Shown here one piece after another: positions 1-9,986 of a stretch of DNA of 64,000 nucleotides. The notes under the pieces were generated by a model. That model was not told the origin of the DNA. It saw only the letters and a list, made by a program, of their open reading frames with translations, and made no database searches. Origin of the DNA: JAHRAW01 sp965243285 (GTDB taxonomy: Bacteria > Pseudomonadota > Gammaproteobacteria > Arenicellales > Poriferihabitantaceae); contig OZ251537.1 in assembly GCA_965243285.1 (NCBI GenBank), positions 744,001 to 808,000 on the forward strand, written 5' to 3'. The number at the start of each line of letters is the position of its first letter. The first letter of the stretch is position 1. Both the position numbers and the translations under genes were made by a program.

Positions 1-882
1 GATTTCGAGCGCGCCGCCTATCTGGCTGGCAAGCTAACGCCGGTGTTTTTCGGTTCGGCGTTGAATCGTTTCGGCACCGATGAGTTGATGGACAATTTTG
101 TAAAATTCGCGCCATCGCCGCAGGCACGCGCCGCCGAAAGCCGCGCCGTGGCCGCCGACGAGGCCGCGTTTACCGGCTTCGTGTTCAAAATTCAGGCGAA
201 TATGGACCCCGCCCACCACGACCGCATCGCGTTTTTACGCATCACCTCGGGGCAATTCGCCCAGGGCATGAAGGTGCGACATGTGCGCCTCGGCAAAACA
301 CAGGCGGTGCATAACGCCCGCACCTTTATGGCGGCGCGGCGCACGCTCACCCAAGATGGCGTCTGCTCCGGCGATATTATCGGCTTGCCTAACCATGGCG
401 CCATCCGCATCGGCGATACCTTCAGCGAAGGCGAGGCGCTGAAATTCACCGGCATTCCCAGCTTCGCCCCGGAGTTATTCCGCCGCGCCCGGCTAGCCGA
501 CCCATTGCGCGCCAAAGCGTTAGCCAAGGGGGTGTTGCAATTATGCGAGGAGGGCGCCACCCAAGTATTCCGCCCGTTGCTGGGCAATGATTTCATCCTC
601 GGCGCCATCGGCGCGCTGCAATTCGAGGTGGTGGCGCACCGCTTGGCGCACGAATACGGCGTGGCTTGCGTTTTCGAGGCGGTGGCGGTGTCGACGGTGC
701 GCTGGGTGGTGTTCGATGGCGCCGAGGCCGGCGCGGAAGCCGAATTCCGCCGCAAAAACGAACCCAACTTAGCCGCCGACGGCCTCGATAATTTAACCTA
801 CATCGCCCCCAATCGCGCCAATCTCCGCCTGTGCATGGAGCGCTGGCCGAGCGTCCAATTCCTCGCCACGCGGGAGTTTTAA
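1..882 (+). CDS. prfC: Peptide chain release factor 3 (RF3), 3' part
   Basis: GTPase that recycles RF1/RF2 from the ribosome after peptide release, in the cytoplasm. The reading frame is open from base 1, so the G domain lies upstream of the window and only about 293 residues (domains II and III) are visible. Diagnostic RF3 stretches are FTGFVFKIQANMDP, FTGIPSFAPELFRR and GALQFEVVAHRL, which match E. coli RF3 closely and not EF-G. The C-terminus (NLRLCMERWPSVQF) ends where RF3 normally does, so the 3' end looks intact. The stop codon lies in a TTAA shared with the stop of the convergent small gene on the other strand. Confidence 0.96.
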   Translation, partial: DFERAAYLAGKLTPVFFGSALNRFGTDELMDNFVKFAPSPQARAAESRAVAADEAAFTGFVFKIQANMDPAHHDRIAFLRITSGQFAQGMKVRHVRLGKTQAVHNARTFMAARRTLTQDGVCSGDIIGLPNHGAIRIGDTFSEGEALKFTGIPSFAPELFRRARLADPLRAKALAKGVLQLCEEGATQVFRPLLGNDFILGAIGALQFEVVAHRLAHEYGVACVFEAVAVSTVRWVVFDGAEAGAEAEFRRKNEPNLAADGLDNLTYIAPNRANLRLCMERWPSVQFLATREF

Positions 883-1229
883 GTCAATTTTTTCGGCACT
901 TGCGGCGGCTGGGCGGCGAGACCCCGGGCGCGTTTCAGGCTATCTTGTTGCGCTTCGTATAAATCCAGGGAATCTTGCGAAAACTCCTGGCGCCATTTTT
1001 TGATGTCCGCATCGCGGTCCAGGCGCACTTTTTGATGCACCGCATACTCCTGCTCCTTGTGATAATTAACAAACTCCGCCACGCACAAGCCGATGAAAAT
1101 AATCTCCGCCACGCACGCCACCGCATAACATGTATACAGCGCGATTTCATCATTCGGCACAAAGCCCGGGGCCGCTTTCACGGTCGCCAGCGGCACCGCG
1201 ATAGATAACAAAAGCCAGAAAAATCTCAT
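879..1229 (-). CDS. Small membrane protein of unknown function (116 aa)
   Basis: I do not recognise a family. The protein starts with a hydrophobic stretch (residues about 3-20, ending VKAAPG, signal-peptide-like). A second hydrophobic helix follows at about 30-52, and then a charged, probably helical tail rich in K, R, D, E and Q. This suggests an inner-membrane protein with a soluble coiled tail. An AGGA ribosome-binding site lies about 7 bases before the ATG. The gene converges on prfC with a 4-base overlap at the stops. Coding is likely because the hydrophobic/charged layout and the RBS agree, but no function can be assigned. Confidence 0.6.
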   Translation of the reverse strand: MRFFWLLLSIAVPLATVKAAPGFVPNDEIALYTCYAVACVAEIIFIGLCVAEFVNYHKEQEYAVHQKVRLDRDADIKKWRQEFSQDSLDLYEAQQDSLKRARGLAAQPPQVPKKLT

Positions 1230-1329
1230 GCTCTTATCCTAATAAGGTGGATGGTCATGGTAATGCGCGAGCCCTTAACTTAACCCGCCGCCCTAATCGC
1301 CGCCATTGTATAGCAATGTTCACCCCTTG

Positions 1330-1440
1330 CATGGGTGAGTCAAATTAGCCTTTGCTTTTTGGAGGGGGAGTCAAACGTTAAAAGCCAAATCAACCCAAAC
1401 AACCACCTAATAATCGGGATTTAGATACCTAAATCCCAAA
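1330..1440. repeat. Remnant of the composite intergenic palindromic element (copy G)
   Basis: This is the right-hand end of the repeat family described at 18361-19014. It keeps a GGGGGAGTCAAA block, an A/C-rich arm (AAAGCCAAATCAACCC) and a terminal palindrome GGGATTTA-GATACC-TAAATCCC at 1416-1437 that pairs perfectly over 8 bp. The hairpin-forming core and left half are missing. It ends 13 bases before the nitrilase start codon. Confidence 0.6.
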
Positions 1441-1450
1441 AAAAACCCCC

Positions 1451-2272
1451 ATGACCATCATCGCCGCCGTACAGACCACTTCCAGCGATGATATCGAGGA
1501 AAATTTAGCCGCCGCGGCCAGCCATGTGGAGGCGGCCGCGGCCGGCGGCGCCGAAGTGGTGGCGTTGCCGGAATGTTTCGCGCTGATGCCGAAAGACCAC
1601 GCGCAACTGCGGCATTGCGCGGAAATTCACGGCGACGGCAAAATCCAGCGTTTCCTGGCCCAATTATCGCGCTGCCTCGGGGTTTGGATTATCGCCGGCA
1701 CGCTGCCATTGCGCAGCCCCGACTCACAACGCGTCTACAACGCCCTGCTGGTGTATAACGCCGGCGGCGAAAATGTGGCGCGCTACGACAAAATCCACCT
1801 GTTCGATGTCGCCTTGCCCAGCGGCGAGCAGCATCGTGAATCCGACTACACCTGCGCCGGGGGCGCCTGCGCCGCCATCCAAACCCCGGCCGGCATCATC
1901 GGGCTTTCGATTTGCTATGATTTGCGCTTTCCGGAGATATACCGAACACTGGCCAGCCTGGGCGCCGTGGTCATGGTCGCGCCCTCGGCCTTTACCGTAT
2001 CCACCGGGGCCGCGCATTGGGCCACCTTGCTACGCGCCCGAGCCATCGAAAACACCTGCTATGTCATGGCCCCGGCGCAGGTCGGCTACCACATCGGCGG
2101 CCGCCGACGCACCTACGGCCACAGCATGATTATCGACCCATGGGGCGACATACTGGCGTTGCGCAAAACCGCGCCAGGGGTTTTATGGGCGGAAATCCAG
2201 GCTGATAAACTGCACCGCATACGCGCCCAATTGCCCAGTTTGCAGCATCGGCGCGCCGATTTATTCCCCTGA
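1451..2272 (+). CDS. Carbon-nitrogen hydrolase of the Nit1/deaminated-glutathione-amidase type
   Basis: A 273-aa cytoplasmic amidase of the nitrilase superfamily. The catalytic triad is visible: Glu41 in LPECF, Lys114 in YDKIHLFDV and Cys155 in SICYDLRFPE. The YDKIHLFDV signature is typical of the Nit1/NitFhit branch, whose members hydrolyse deaminated glutathione (metabolite repair); that substrate is inferred from family membership. Length is normal. The gene sits just upstream of tldD, an arrangement common in gammaproteobacteria. No clear Shine-Dalgarno precedes the ATG; instead the end palindrome of a repeat remnant lies immediately upstream. Confidence 0.88.
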   Translation: MTIIAAVQTTSSDDIEENLAAAASHVEAAAAGGAEVVALPECFALMPKDHAQLRHCAEIHGDGKIQRFLAQLSRCLGVWIIAGTLPLRSPDSQRVYNALLVYNAGGENVARYDKIHLFDVALPSGEQHRESDYTCAGGACAAIQTPAGIIGLSICYDLRFPEIYRTLASLGAVVMVAPSAFTVSTGAAHWATLLRARAIENTCYVMAPAQVGYHIGGRRRTYGHSMIIDPWGDILALRKTAPGVLWAEIQADKLHRIRAQLPSLQHRRADLFP

Positions 2273-2425
2273 TTGTTAGGCTTTATGGGGCTAATCGCTG
2301 GCTTTATGTCGTCACTCGCCGGCGCGTTTGCTTTTTCCCGATTTTCGCCCAGTTTTTACCGCCGGGCGGCGAATCCAGCCGCCGCATTCCCCCCAATAGC
2401 GCCAAACTCACCCAACATTTCCGCC

Positions 2426-2452
2426 CACATACATGTACATGCATGTATATGT
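2426..2452. promoter_or_regulatory. Alternating purine-pyrimidine tract with inverted repeat upstream of tldD
   Basis: Twenty-seven bases strictly alternate pyrimidine and purine. Inside lies an inverted repeat ATACATG-TACATG-CATGTAT (2429-2448), 40 bases before the tldD start. It could be an operator or a structure-forming (Z-DNA-prone) tract. The 12-mer TGCATGTATATG recurs at the tolB start (about 14223). Function is unproven. Confidence 0.3.
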
Positions 2453-2491
2453 CCCCACCGCGCATTTTCACCCACCCATCAATCAATCATC

Positions 2492-3967
<1,476 letters not shown>

Positions 3968-4104
3968 TGGCGGCCGCCACGCAGCCCGGCGGGGTGACAG
4001 ATTCGCCCGATAAAACCCGTACAAAACCCGATAAGCCCGGTACAAAGCCTCATATATATGAGTCGGTGGGCGCTATGGCGGCGAATTCCACCGCGCCGAG
4101 CCTA

Positions 4105-4144
4105 AATATCGACCGAGTAACCGCTCGGCGGCGGGCCGTCTGAT
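4105..4144 (+). pseudogene. Decayed duplicate of the tldD 3' end
   Basis: The sequence before pmbA translates as NIDRVTARRRAV-stop, aligned with the true tldD end KIDRLTVGGAAV-stop (about 3931-3967), with a one-base shift in the nucleotide alignment. Both copies run into TGATGGCG. The spacer 3968-4104 also holds an imperfect short tandem (CCCGATAAAACCCGTACAAAA then CCCGATAAGCCCGGTACAAA). It looks like a roughly 175-bp tandem duplication that has decayed. Confidence 0.5.
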
Positions 4145-5597
4145 GGCGCACCTGACGAAATCCGGCCAGATGGCCGCCCAAACCAGTCAATCTGAGCAAC
4201 TGCCCGACCACCGCTACGGCGTTTTGTACGATGTCGCCGAGACGGCGCTGACGGAAGCCGCCCGCCGTGGCGCTGTCATGGCCGCAGCGGGCATCGAGCA
4301 GGACCAGGGCATGTCGGTCACGGTGCGCAATGGCTGCGTGGAGACGGTGGAGCGCAACCGCGATAAAAGCATGGCGGTCACGGTGTATTTCGCCGGTGGC
4401 GGCGGTGCGGGCAACCATGGCGGCGAACCGGGCGATAAACCGGGCGATAAACCTAGCGGCTACCGCAGCGGCGTCGCCAGCACCACCGATTTCTCCGCCG
4501 AGGCGGTGCGCCAGTGCGTGCACTCGGCCTGCGACATCGCCAAATTCACCGAGGCCGACCGCTGCAGCGGCCTGGCCGAGCAGGAATTGTTAGCCACCGA
4601 GTTCCCCGATTTGGATTTGCACCACCCATGGCCTTTGGATATGGAGCGCGCCATCGCCATCGCCGCCGATTGCGAGGGCGCGGCGCTCGGCCACGACCCG
4701 CGCATCAGCAATACCGAAGGCGCCACGCTGGCCAGCCATCACGGCGCTGATTTATACGCCACTTCAGGCGGCTTTCGCGGGCTGACGCGCAGCAGCCGCC
4801 ACAGCCTCGACTGCGCGGTCATCACCGGCCAAGGCGACGCCATGCAACGCGATTATTGGTACGACTCGGCGCGCGATAGCGGCGCTCTGGCGGCCCCGTC
4901 CGCCATCGGCGCGCAAGCCGCCCGCCGCACCCTAAACCGCATCGGCGCCCGCCGGGCGCGCACCACGGAATGCCCGGTGCTATTCCCGCCCGGGGTTTCC
5001 GCCAGCCTGCTGTCGCATCTGGTGGCCGCCGTCAGCGGGCCGAGTTTGTATCGCCGAGCGTCATTTTTGTTAGACCATGTGGGGCGGCGCATTTTTCCGG
5101 CCGCGGTGCGCATCCACGAACAGCCGCACCTGCGCAAATCCCCCGGCGGCGCCAGTTTCGATGGCGAGGGCGTGGCCACGGCGCCGCGAGATTTGGTCGC
5201 CGACGGCGTATTGCAGGGCTATGTGCTCAGTTGCTACGCCGCCCGCCGCCTTGGGCTACGCAGCACCGCCGGCGCCGGCGGCGTGCGCAACCTCGAAATC
5301 GCGCCCACCGAACAAGCCGACCTAGCCGCCTTAATCGCGCAAATGGGGCGCGGTTTGGTGGTTAGCGAACTCATCGGCTACGGCGTGAACATCGTCACCG
5401 GCGACTATTCCCGCGGCGCCTTCGGCTTCTGGGTGGAAAACGGCGAGATTCAATACCCGGTGCATGAATGCACCATCGCCAGCAATTTGACGCAAATTTT
5501 CAGCCGCATCGCCGCCGTCGGTAGCGACATAGACCTCCGCCGCAACCTCCGCGCCGGCTCGATTTTGATCGAAAAAATGACCCTCGCCGGAAAATAG
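4143..5597 (+). CDS. pmbA: PmbA/TldE metalloprotease subunit
   Basis: The partner of TldD. The 484-aa protein lacks the zinc motif, as expected for TldE, and shows family blocks: ERDYW-like MQRDYWYDS, SLYRRASFLLDHVG, YAARRLGLRSTAGAGGVRN and YGVNIVTGDYSRGAFGFW. After residue 83 there is a Gly-rich loop insertion (about 84-110, with the repeated GDKPGDKPS) where E. coli PmbA has only a few residues. The ATG at 4143 directly follows the decayed tldD echo and has no strong RBS, so the N-terminal 20 residues are less certain. It is probably in one transcript with tldD. Confidence 0.93.
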   Translation: MAHLTKSGQMAAQTSQSEQLPDHRYGVLYDVAETALTEAARRGAVMAAAGIEQDQGMSVTVRNGCVETVERNRDKSMAVTVYFAGGGGAGNHGGEPGDKPGDKPSGYRSGVASTTDFSAEAVRQCVHSACDIAKFTEADRCSGLAEQELLATEFPDLDLHHPWPLDMERAIAIAADCEGAALGHDPRISNTEGATLASHHGADLYATSGGFRGLTRSSRHSLDCAVITGQGDAMQRDYWYDSARDSGALAAPSAIGAQAARRTLNRIGARRARTTECPVLFPPGVSASLLSHLVAAVSGPSLYRRASFLLDHVGRRIFPAAVRIHEQPHLRKSPGGASFDGEGVATAPRDLVADGVLQGYVLSCYAARRLGLRSTAGAGGVRNLEIAPTEQADLAALIAQMGRGLVVSELIGYGVNIVTGDYSRGAFGFWVENGEIQYPVHECTIASNLTQIFSRIAAVGSDIDLRRNLRAGSILIEKMTLAGK

Positions 5598-5615
5598 CCA
5601 CCCCCCTAACCGCCA

Positions 5616-5668
5616 GCGGCGTAACCATCGTACCCGGCGACTAGGCCCACGAAACCTTCGGATTTTTC
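5616..5668 (+). pseudogene. Decayed duplicate of a pmbA C-terminal segment
   Basis: Nineteen bases after the pmbA stop, one frame reads GVTIVPGD-stop-AHETFGFF. This aligns with GVNIVTGDYSRGAFGFW of pmbA (5381-5433). By eye roughly three quarters of about 52 bases match, without gaps. An internal stop and no start codon show it is not a gene. It fits a duplication of the pmbA 3' region. Confidence 0.55.
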
Positions 5669-5780
5669 TCGATATTGCCAAGCGTCGCCATTGTATGGAT
5701 AGGCGCGAAACTTCAACTCCCCCACAGAACCGGGAGTCGGTGGGTCAAGAGCGTAGCCCGCAGGCCGCCCGGTAGGGGAA

Positions 5781-6147
5781 GCGGTTGGCGGTTGGCTTTT
5801 GGCTTTTGCTTTTAATCTTGCTGTTGATTTTGATTTTGCTGTTGCTGTTGCTGTTAAGGCTTTGCTCCACCCTATCTTTTTAGGGGGGAGCCAAAACTGG
5901 CAGCTTTTTGCCAGTTCTGGTGGGGGGGATATCTTTAATGTCAGGTTTTATTCGGTTTTCGATTTTTGACTTTCGCTTTTGATGTTGCTTTTCACTCCTT
6001 TTTGCGGCTGATGAGGTGAGAATTTAAAGACCAAGTGAAAAGCAAAGTCAAGTCAAAGTCAAATTCAAAGTCAAAGTCAAACTCAACATCAAAGCAACCC
6101 CCGCACCAAAACTGGCGATGAAGCCGCCAGTTTTGACTCCCCTCCAA
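5781..6147. repeat. Composite intergenic palindromic element, copy A
   Basis: Left part: T/G-rich simple repeats (GCTTTTG, GCTGTT units) and the block GGCTTTGCTCCACCC. Left hairpin: 5891-5901 pairs with 5910-5920 (one mismatch). Centre: TTTGCGGCTGATGAGGTGAG. Then A/C-rich simple repeats (AAGTCA units) and the inverted second hairpin, 6107-6117 pairing with 6125-6135 over 11 bp with loop ATGAAGC. The outer end palindromes are missing. The second hairpin ends 20 bases before the ctaA start and no Shine-Dalgarno lies between, so it could affect ctaA translation. Confidence 0.85.
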
Positions 6148-6154
6148 CCCGACA

Positions 6155-7324
6155 ATGCCCCCCTCCGCCAACACCGCATCGCGCCGCGCCCCGACTTCCG
6201 CGGTGGCGACGTGGCTTTTTCTATGCTGCGCGCTGCTGTTTGCCATGGTGGTTCTCGGGGCGGCGGTGCGGTTGGCTGGCGCTGGTCTTTCCATGGTCGA
6301 TTGGCAGCCATTGCGCGGGGCGATTCCGCCGCTGAAGGCCGCGCAGTGGCAGCATGCCTTCGCGCAGTATCAAAACTTCCCCGAATTCGCGCAGCTGAAC
6401 GCCGCCATGACGCTGGCCGAATTCAAGTTTATTTTTTGGATGGAATACGCCCACCGCCTGCTAGGGCGCTGCATCGGCCTCGCCTTTTTGGCGCCGTTTT
6501 TGTACTTCTGGGGGCGCGGCATGCTGCCGCCGACGGCGGTGGGCAAATTAGGCGGGGTGTTTTTATTAGGGGCCGCGCAAGGGCTGCTCGGCTGGTATAT
6601 GGTCAAAAGCGGCTTGGGCGACGAGCCGCGCGTGAGCCACTATCGGCTGGCCGCGCACTTTGCCCTGGCGGTGGCGATTTACGCCTATTTGTTGCGCCTG
6701 GCGGTGGAATTTAGGGCCGCGGCCCAGGGCAATGTGAGCAGCGGTATCGCTGGCGCTGCCATCGACGGCGGCACCATCGATGGCAAACATGGCGGCGAAC
6801 ATGCCGTATTCACCGCGCCGGATGCCTCACGCTGGCCCGGCGCAATCGCCTTATTCGCCATATTGCTCACCATGTTGAGCGGGGCGTTGGTCGCCGGCAG
6901 CCATGCCGGCCACATCCACAACACTTGGCCTGCCATGAGCGGGCAGTGGATTCCGGCCCACCTGCTGGCCATGCGCCCATGGTGGATAAACTTCATCGAC
7001 AACGCCGTCGCCATCCAGTTCACCCACCGCGCGCTGGCGCCGCTCACGTTGCTCGCCGTGGGATATTTCGCGTACTCGTTATGGCGCCATGGTCCAGCCG
7101 GCGGCGCGCATCACCACCGAGCGCCCGGCCAGTACGGCGCGCGCGCGCTGGGCATCGCCATGCTGGCGACCGCATGCGCCCAAACCGCGCTCGGCATCGC
7201 CACCTTGCTGTTGGGCGTGCCGGCGGCGTTAGGGGTGGCGCATCAGGCCACCGCCATGGCGCTGCTCACCCTCGTCGTCCTCGCCATGGCCGCCCGCATG
7301 CCGTTATTCGCTAGGTCCGCCTAA
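6155..7324 (+). CDS. ctaA: Heme A synthase, COX15/CtaA type 2
   Basis: Integral membrane enzyme that oxidises the C8 methyl of heme O to give heme A for aa3-type cytochrome oxidase. The 389-aa protein has about eight hydrophobic helices. COX15-type signatures are FWMEYAHRLLGR, QGLLGWYMVKSGL and SHYRLAAHFALA, plus WWINFIDNAVAIQFTHR with the second-half heme histidine region. This is the alpha-proteobacterial/mitochondrial form, not the short Bacillus form. Residues about 188-224, in the loop between the two four-helix halves, are a low-complexity Gly/Ile/Asp insertion. The only usable ATG is at 6155, without an RBS and just behind a repeat-element hairpin. Confidence 0.92.
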   Translation: MPPSANTASRRAPTSAVATWLFLCCALLFAMVVLGAAVRLAGAGLSMVDWQPLRGAIPPLKAAQWQHAFAQYQNFPEFAQLNAAMTLAEFKFIFWMEYAHRLLGRCIGLAFLAPFLYFWGRGMLPPTAVGKLGGVFLLGAAQGLLGWYMVKSGLGDEPRVSHYRLAAHFALAVAIYAYLLRLAVEFRAAAQGNVSSGIAGAAIDGGTIDGKHGGEHAVFTAPDASRWPGAIALFAILLTMLSGALVAGSHAGHIHNTWPAMSGQWIPAHLLAMRPWWINFIDNAVAIQFTHRALAPLTLLAVGYFAYSLWRHGPAGGAHHHRAPGQYGARALGIAMLATACAQTALGIATLLLGVPAALGVAHQATAMALLTLVVLAMAARMPLFARSA

Positions 7325-7392
7325 AAAACCGCCCGCTGCCGCCATACCTAAGTGATTCCACCGCCGGCCCGCTGGCCTCGGGTAACGATTTC

Positions 7393-7806
7393 TTGGGGAA
7401 TCCCCTAAATCATGCAGTTCGATGGCGTTTTTTTGGGATTTATAGTCCTAAACATGCAGTTCGATGGGCGTTTTTTTGAGGTCAGCGGCTGATTTAGGGG
7501 GCCTTTAATCTTGCTGTTGATTTTAATGTTGATGTTGATGTTGATGTTGATGTTGATGTTGATGTTGTATCTCTTAACTCTCTTTTGTGGCTGGTAGGGT
7601 GAAAAATTTAAACACAAAAGCGACAATCGATAATCAAAATCGATAATCAAAAATCGAAAGTCGAGTAAAACCTAACATTAAAGATATCCCCACCAAAACT
7701 GGCGATGAAGCCGCCAGTTTTGGCTCCCCCTCCCGAAAAAGCAGAGGGTGGAGCAAACACTAAAGGCAAAAAGCCAACAGCCAAACCCACCGTGCAAATT
7801 TAGAGA
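7393..7806. repeat. Composite intergenic palindromic element, copy B (one hairpin lost)
   Basis: The left end carries two tandem copies of the type-II terminus (TGCAGTTCGATGGCGTTTTTTTG, then the same with GGGCG, followed by GAGGTCAGCGGCTGATTTAG). Next come a GATGTT microsatellite (about 7525-7565), the centre TTTTGTGGCTGGTAGGGTGA, A-rich repeats (ATAATCAAAATCG units), the right hairpin 7693-7704/7712-7723 (12 bp, loop ATGAAGC), and a type-I end CCAAACCCACCGTGCAAATTTAGAGATA. The left hairpin is deleted. The element ends about 28 bases before the betC start. Confidence 0.85.
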
Positions 7807-7834
7807 TAACGCTCATTTTTCGCTGGAGGTCGCC

Positions 7835-9598
7835 ATGCCGCACGCCCAAACACCCGACAACATGCTCATCGTCATGGCCGACCAGCTGACCGCCATGGCG
7901 CTTTCTTGCCACGGCGGCGCCGCGAAAACCCCGCATATCGACGCCCTGGCGGCGCGCGGCGTGGTGTTTGAGGCCGCCTATAGCAGCAGCCCGCTGTGCG
8001 CCCCGGCGCGCTACGCCTTTATGAGCGGGCAGCATATTTCGCGCTGCGGCGGCTACGATAACGCCGCCTACCTGCCCGCCACCACGCCGACTTTCGCCCA
8101 TTATTTGCGCCTCGCCGGCTATCGCACCTGCCTGGCTGGCAAGATGCATTTCGTCGGCGCCGACCAACTGCACGGCTTCGAGGAACGCGCCACCACCGAC
8201 ATCTACCCGGCGGATTTTGGCTGGGTGCCGGATTGGCATAAGCCCGATGAGCGCATCGACCTGTGGTATCACAATATGTCCAGCGTAAAGCAGGCCGGGG
8301 TGGCGGCGATAACCAATCAGCTGGCGTATGACGACGAAGTCGGGGCGCAATCGCTGCGCGCCATCTACGACCACGCCCGCGATGCCGACGCGCGCCCGCT
8401 GTGCTTGGTGGTCGGCTTCATCCACCCCCACGACCCCTATGCGGCGCGGCGGGAATTCTGGGATTTATATCGCCATGATGAGATTCCGCCGCCTCGCGTC
8501 GGGCGCTTATCGCCGCAGCGCCAAGATGCGCACAGCAAGCGGCTGGAAAAAGCCATCGCGCTGGATGCGGCGTCCCTTTCGCCTGCGGAAATCATCCACG
8601 CGCGGCGCGCTTACTTCGCCAATGTGTCGTATATCGACCACTGGCTGGGGAAATTACTGCACGCGCTGGACGACTGCGGCTTGGCCGATTCCACCACGGT
8701 GATTTTCACCTCCGATCACGGCGATATGCTCGGCGAACGCGGGCTGTGGTACAAAATGTCGTTTATGGAATGGTCATGCCGCATTCCGCTGATTGTGGCG
8801 CGGCCGGGGGGTGATGGCGGTGGTGGTGACGATTCCGCCGATTCCGCCGATTCCGCCGTGCCGCGTCGGGTTTCGCAGCCGGTGTCGCAGGTGGATATTT
8901 TGCCAACGCTGGTGGCTTTGGCGCGCCAGCATATGGGCCAGGACGCGCCGCCCTTCGAAGCCATCGATGCACTCGATGGGCGAAATTTGTTGCCGCTGTG
9001 CGGCGGTGGGGGTGATTCGCACCGCCGGGGCGGTGGCGACGGCGATGGGTACGGTGAGGATTCCGCCATCAGCGAATATTTAGCCGAAGGCACCAGCGCG
9101 CCCATGCTGATGATTCGCCGCGGTCGCTATAAATACATCGCCTGCGAAACCGACCCCGAATTGCTGTTCGACCTGGCCGTGGATGCGGATGAATTGTGTA
9201 ATTTGGCGGTCGATGGCGATGCCGCGCGGGCTGGGGTGGATTCTGCGGTGGATTCCGCGGTCAGCGCGGCAAAAACGCCTCAATCCGCCGAAACCGCAGC
9301 GATAACGAAAACCGCGGCGGCAAAAACCGCGGCGACCACCGAAACCGCGGCCGTATTGGCGGCATTCCGCCAGCAAGCAGCGGCGCACTGGGATGCCGCG
9401 CACATCAAACGCCAAGTCATGGCATCGCAAAACCGCCGCCGGCGCGTGCACGCCGCCCTCGCCATCGGCCGCCGCCATAGTTGGGATTTCACCCCGCCGC
9501 GTAACGCCGCGCAGGAATACACCCGCAGCCACCTGGATTTAACCCACTTCGACAGCGCCTCTCGTTACCCGAGGCCGCGCCGGTTTAAGATGACTTAG
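7835..9598 (+). CDS. betC: Choline-sulfatase
   Basis: Hydrolyses choline-O-sulfate to choline and sulfate; a type I, formylglycine-dependent arylsulfatase. The sulfatase signature SPLCAPARYAFMSGQ carries the Cys to be converted to formylglycine. DNAAYLPATTPTFAHYLRLAGYRT, GKMHFVGADQLHGFEER and YHNMSS match BetC of rhizobia, and the C-terminal choline-sulfatase domain is present (HWDAAHIKRQV, HSWDFTPPR). I start at ATG 7835, with GGAGG 9 bases upstream, not at the upstream extension inside the repeat. The 587-aa protein is longer than usual because of three Asp/Ser/Ala/Gly-rich insertions at about 324-345, 389-412 and 461-508. No betA/betB is nearby. Confidence 0.93.
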   Translation: MPHAQTPDNMLIVMADQLTAMALSCHGGAAKTPHIDALAARGVVFEAAYSSSPLCAPARYAFMSGQHISRCGGYDNAAYLPATTPTFAHYLRLAGYRTCLAGKMHFVGADQLHGFEERATTDIYPADFGWVPDWHKPDERIDLWYHNMSSVKQAGVAAITNQLAYDDEVGAQSLRAIYDHARDADARPLCLVVGFIHPHDPYAARREFWDLYRHDEIPPPRVGRLSPQRQDAHSKRLEKAIALDAASLSPAEIIHARRAYFANVSYIDHWLGKLLHALDDCGLADSTTVIFTSDHGDMLGERGLWYKMSFMEWSCRIPLIVARPGGDGGGGDDSADSADSAVPRRVSQPVSQVDILPTLVALARQHMGQDAPPFEAIDALDGRNLLPLCGGGGDSHRRGGGDGDGYGEDSAISEYLAEGTSAPMLMIRRGRYKYIACETDPELLFDLAVDADELCNLAVDGDAARAGVDSAVDSAVSAAKTPQSAETAAITKTAAAKTAATTETAAVLAAFRQQAAAHWDAAHIKRQVMASQNRRRRVHAALAIGRRHSWDFTPPRNAAQEYTRSHLDLTHFDSASRYPRPRRFKMT

Positions 9599-9765
9599 CG
9601 TTGCTCAGAGATGATTTTGGAGTCGATTGAGCCGAAATTCGCCAATCGCCGTCACTGGCGAAAATATTGCCGCCCGCTTGCCAGCGACAAACCCCACTCA
9701 AACATCAACCAAACCACCAAACCGCCGCCGAAAAATCGCCGCGACGAGGAATCTTGCCTTGAATC

Positions 9766-9966
9766 TCAGGCGCTATCGCTGGCGCCAGCCATATTTTCAG
9801 CGTTAGCCCTATTTTTAGCCATGGCTTTGGCGCGTTTTTTCTCGCGTTTTCTGGCGCATGCTATCTCTTGGTTTTTTTTGATTTGCCGGTCGGTGGTATA
9901 CAGCGAAATGAGCATTACGCCGACGAAAAGCAACAGTAAAACATAAAAAAGTGGATGCGGTTGCAT
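9766..9966 (-). CDS. Small single-pass membrane protein (66 aa), unknown
   Basis: Not a recognised family. Residues about 6-24 form one hydrophobic helix, followed by a very basic segment (KKNQEIACARKREKKRAKA) and a short Ala/Ser tail, so an N-out/C-in topology is plausible. GAGGA lies about 8 bases before the ATG. It is the second of two tiny genes on this strand. An overlapping 111-codon frame on the plus strand (9611-9946) is judged less likely because its composition is antisense-like. Confidence 0.5.
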   Translation of the reverse strand: MQPHPLFYVLLLLFVGVMLISLYTTDRQIKKNQEIACARKREKKRAKAMAKNRANAENMAGASDSA

Positions 9967-9986
9967 GGTATTTCCTCAGCAGTTGG

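Noticed and set aside
7374..9576. 15-bp inverted repeat GGCCTCGGGTAACGA at 7374-7388 and, inverted, at 9562-9576, flanking the betC region
   Set aside because: A 15-mer match of this kind is expected about once or twice by chance in 64 kb, and no transposase or target duplication accompanies it.
9611..9946. 111-codon plus-strand frame after betC
   Set aside because: Overlaps the minus-strand small gene that has a good RBS and a coherent helix; its own composition looks antisense.
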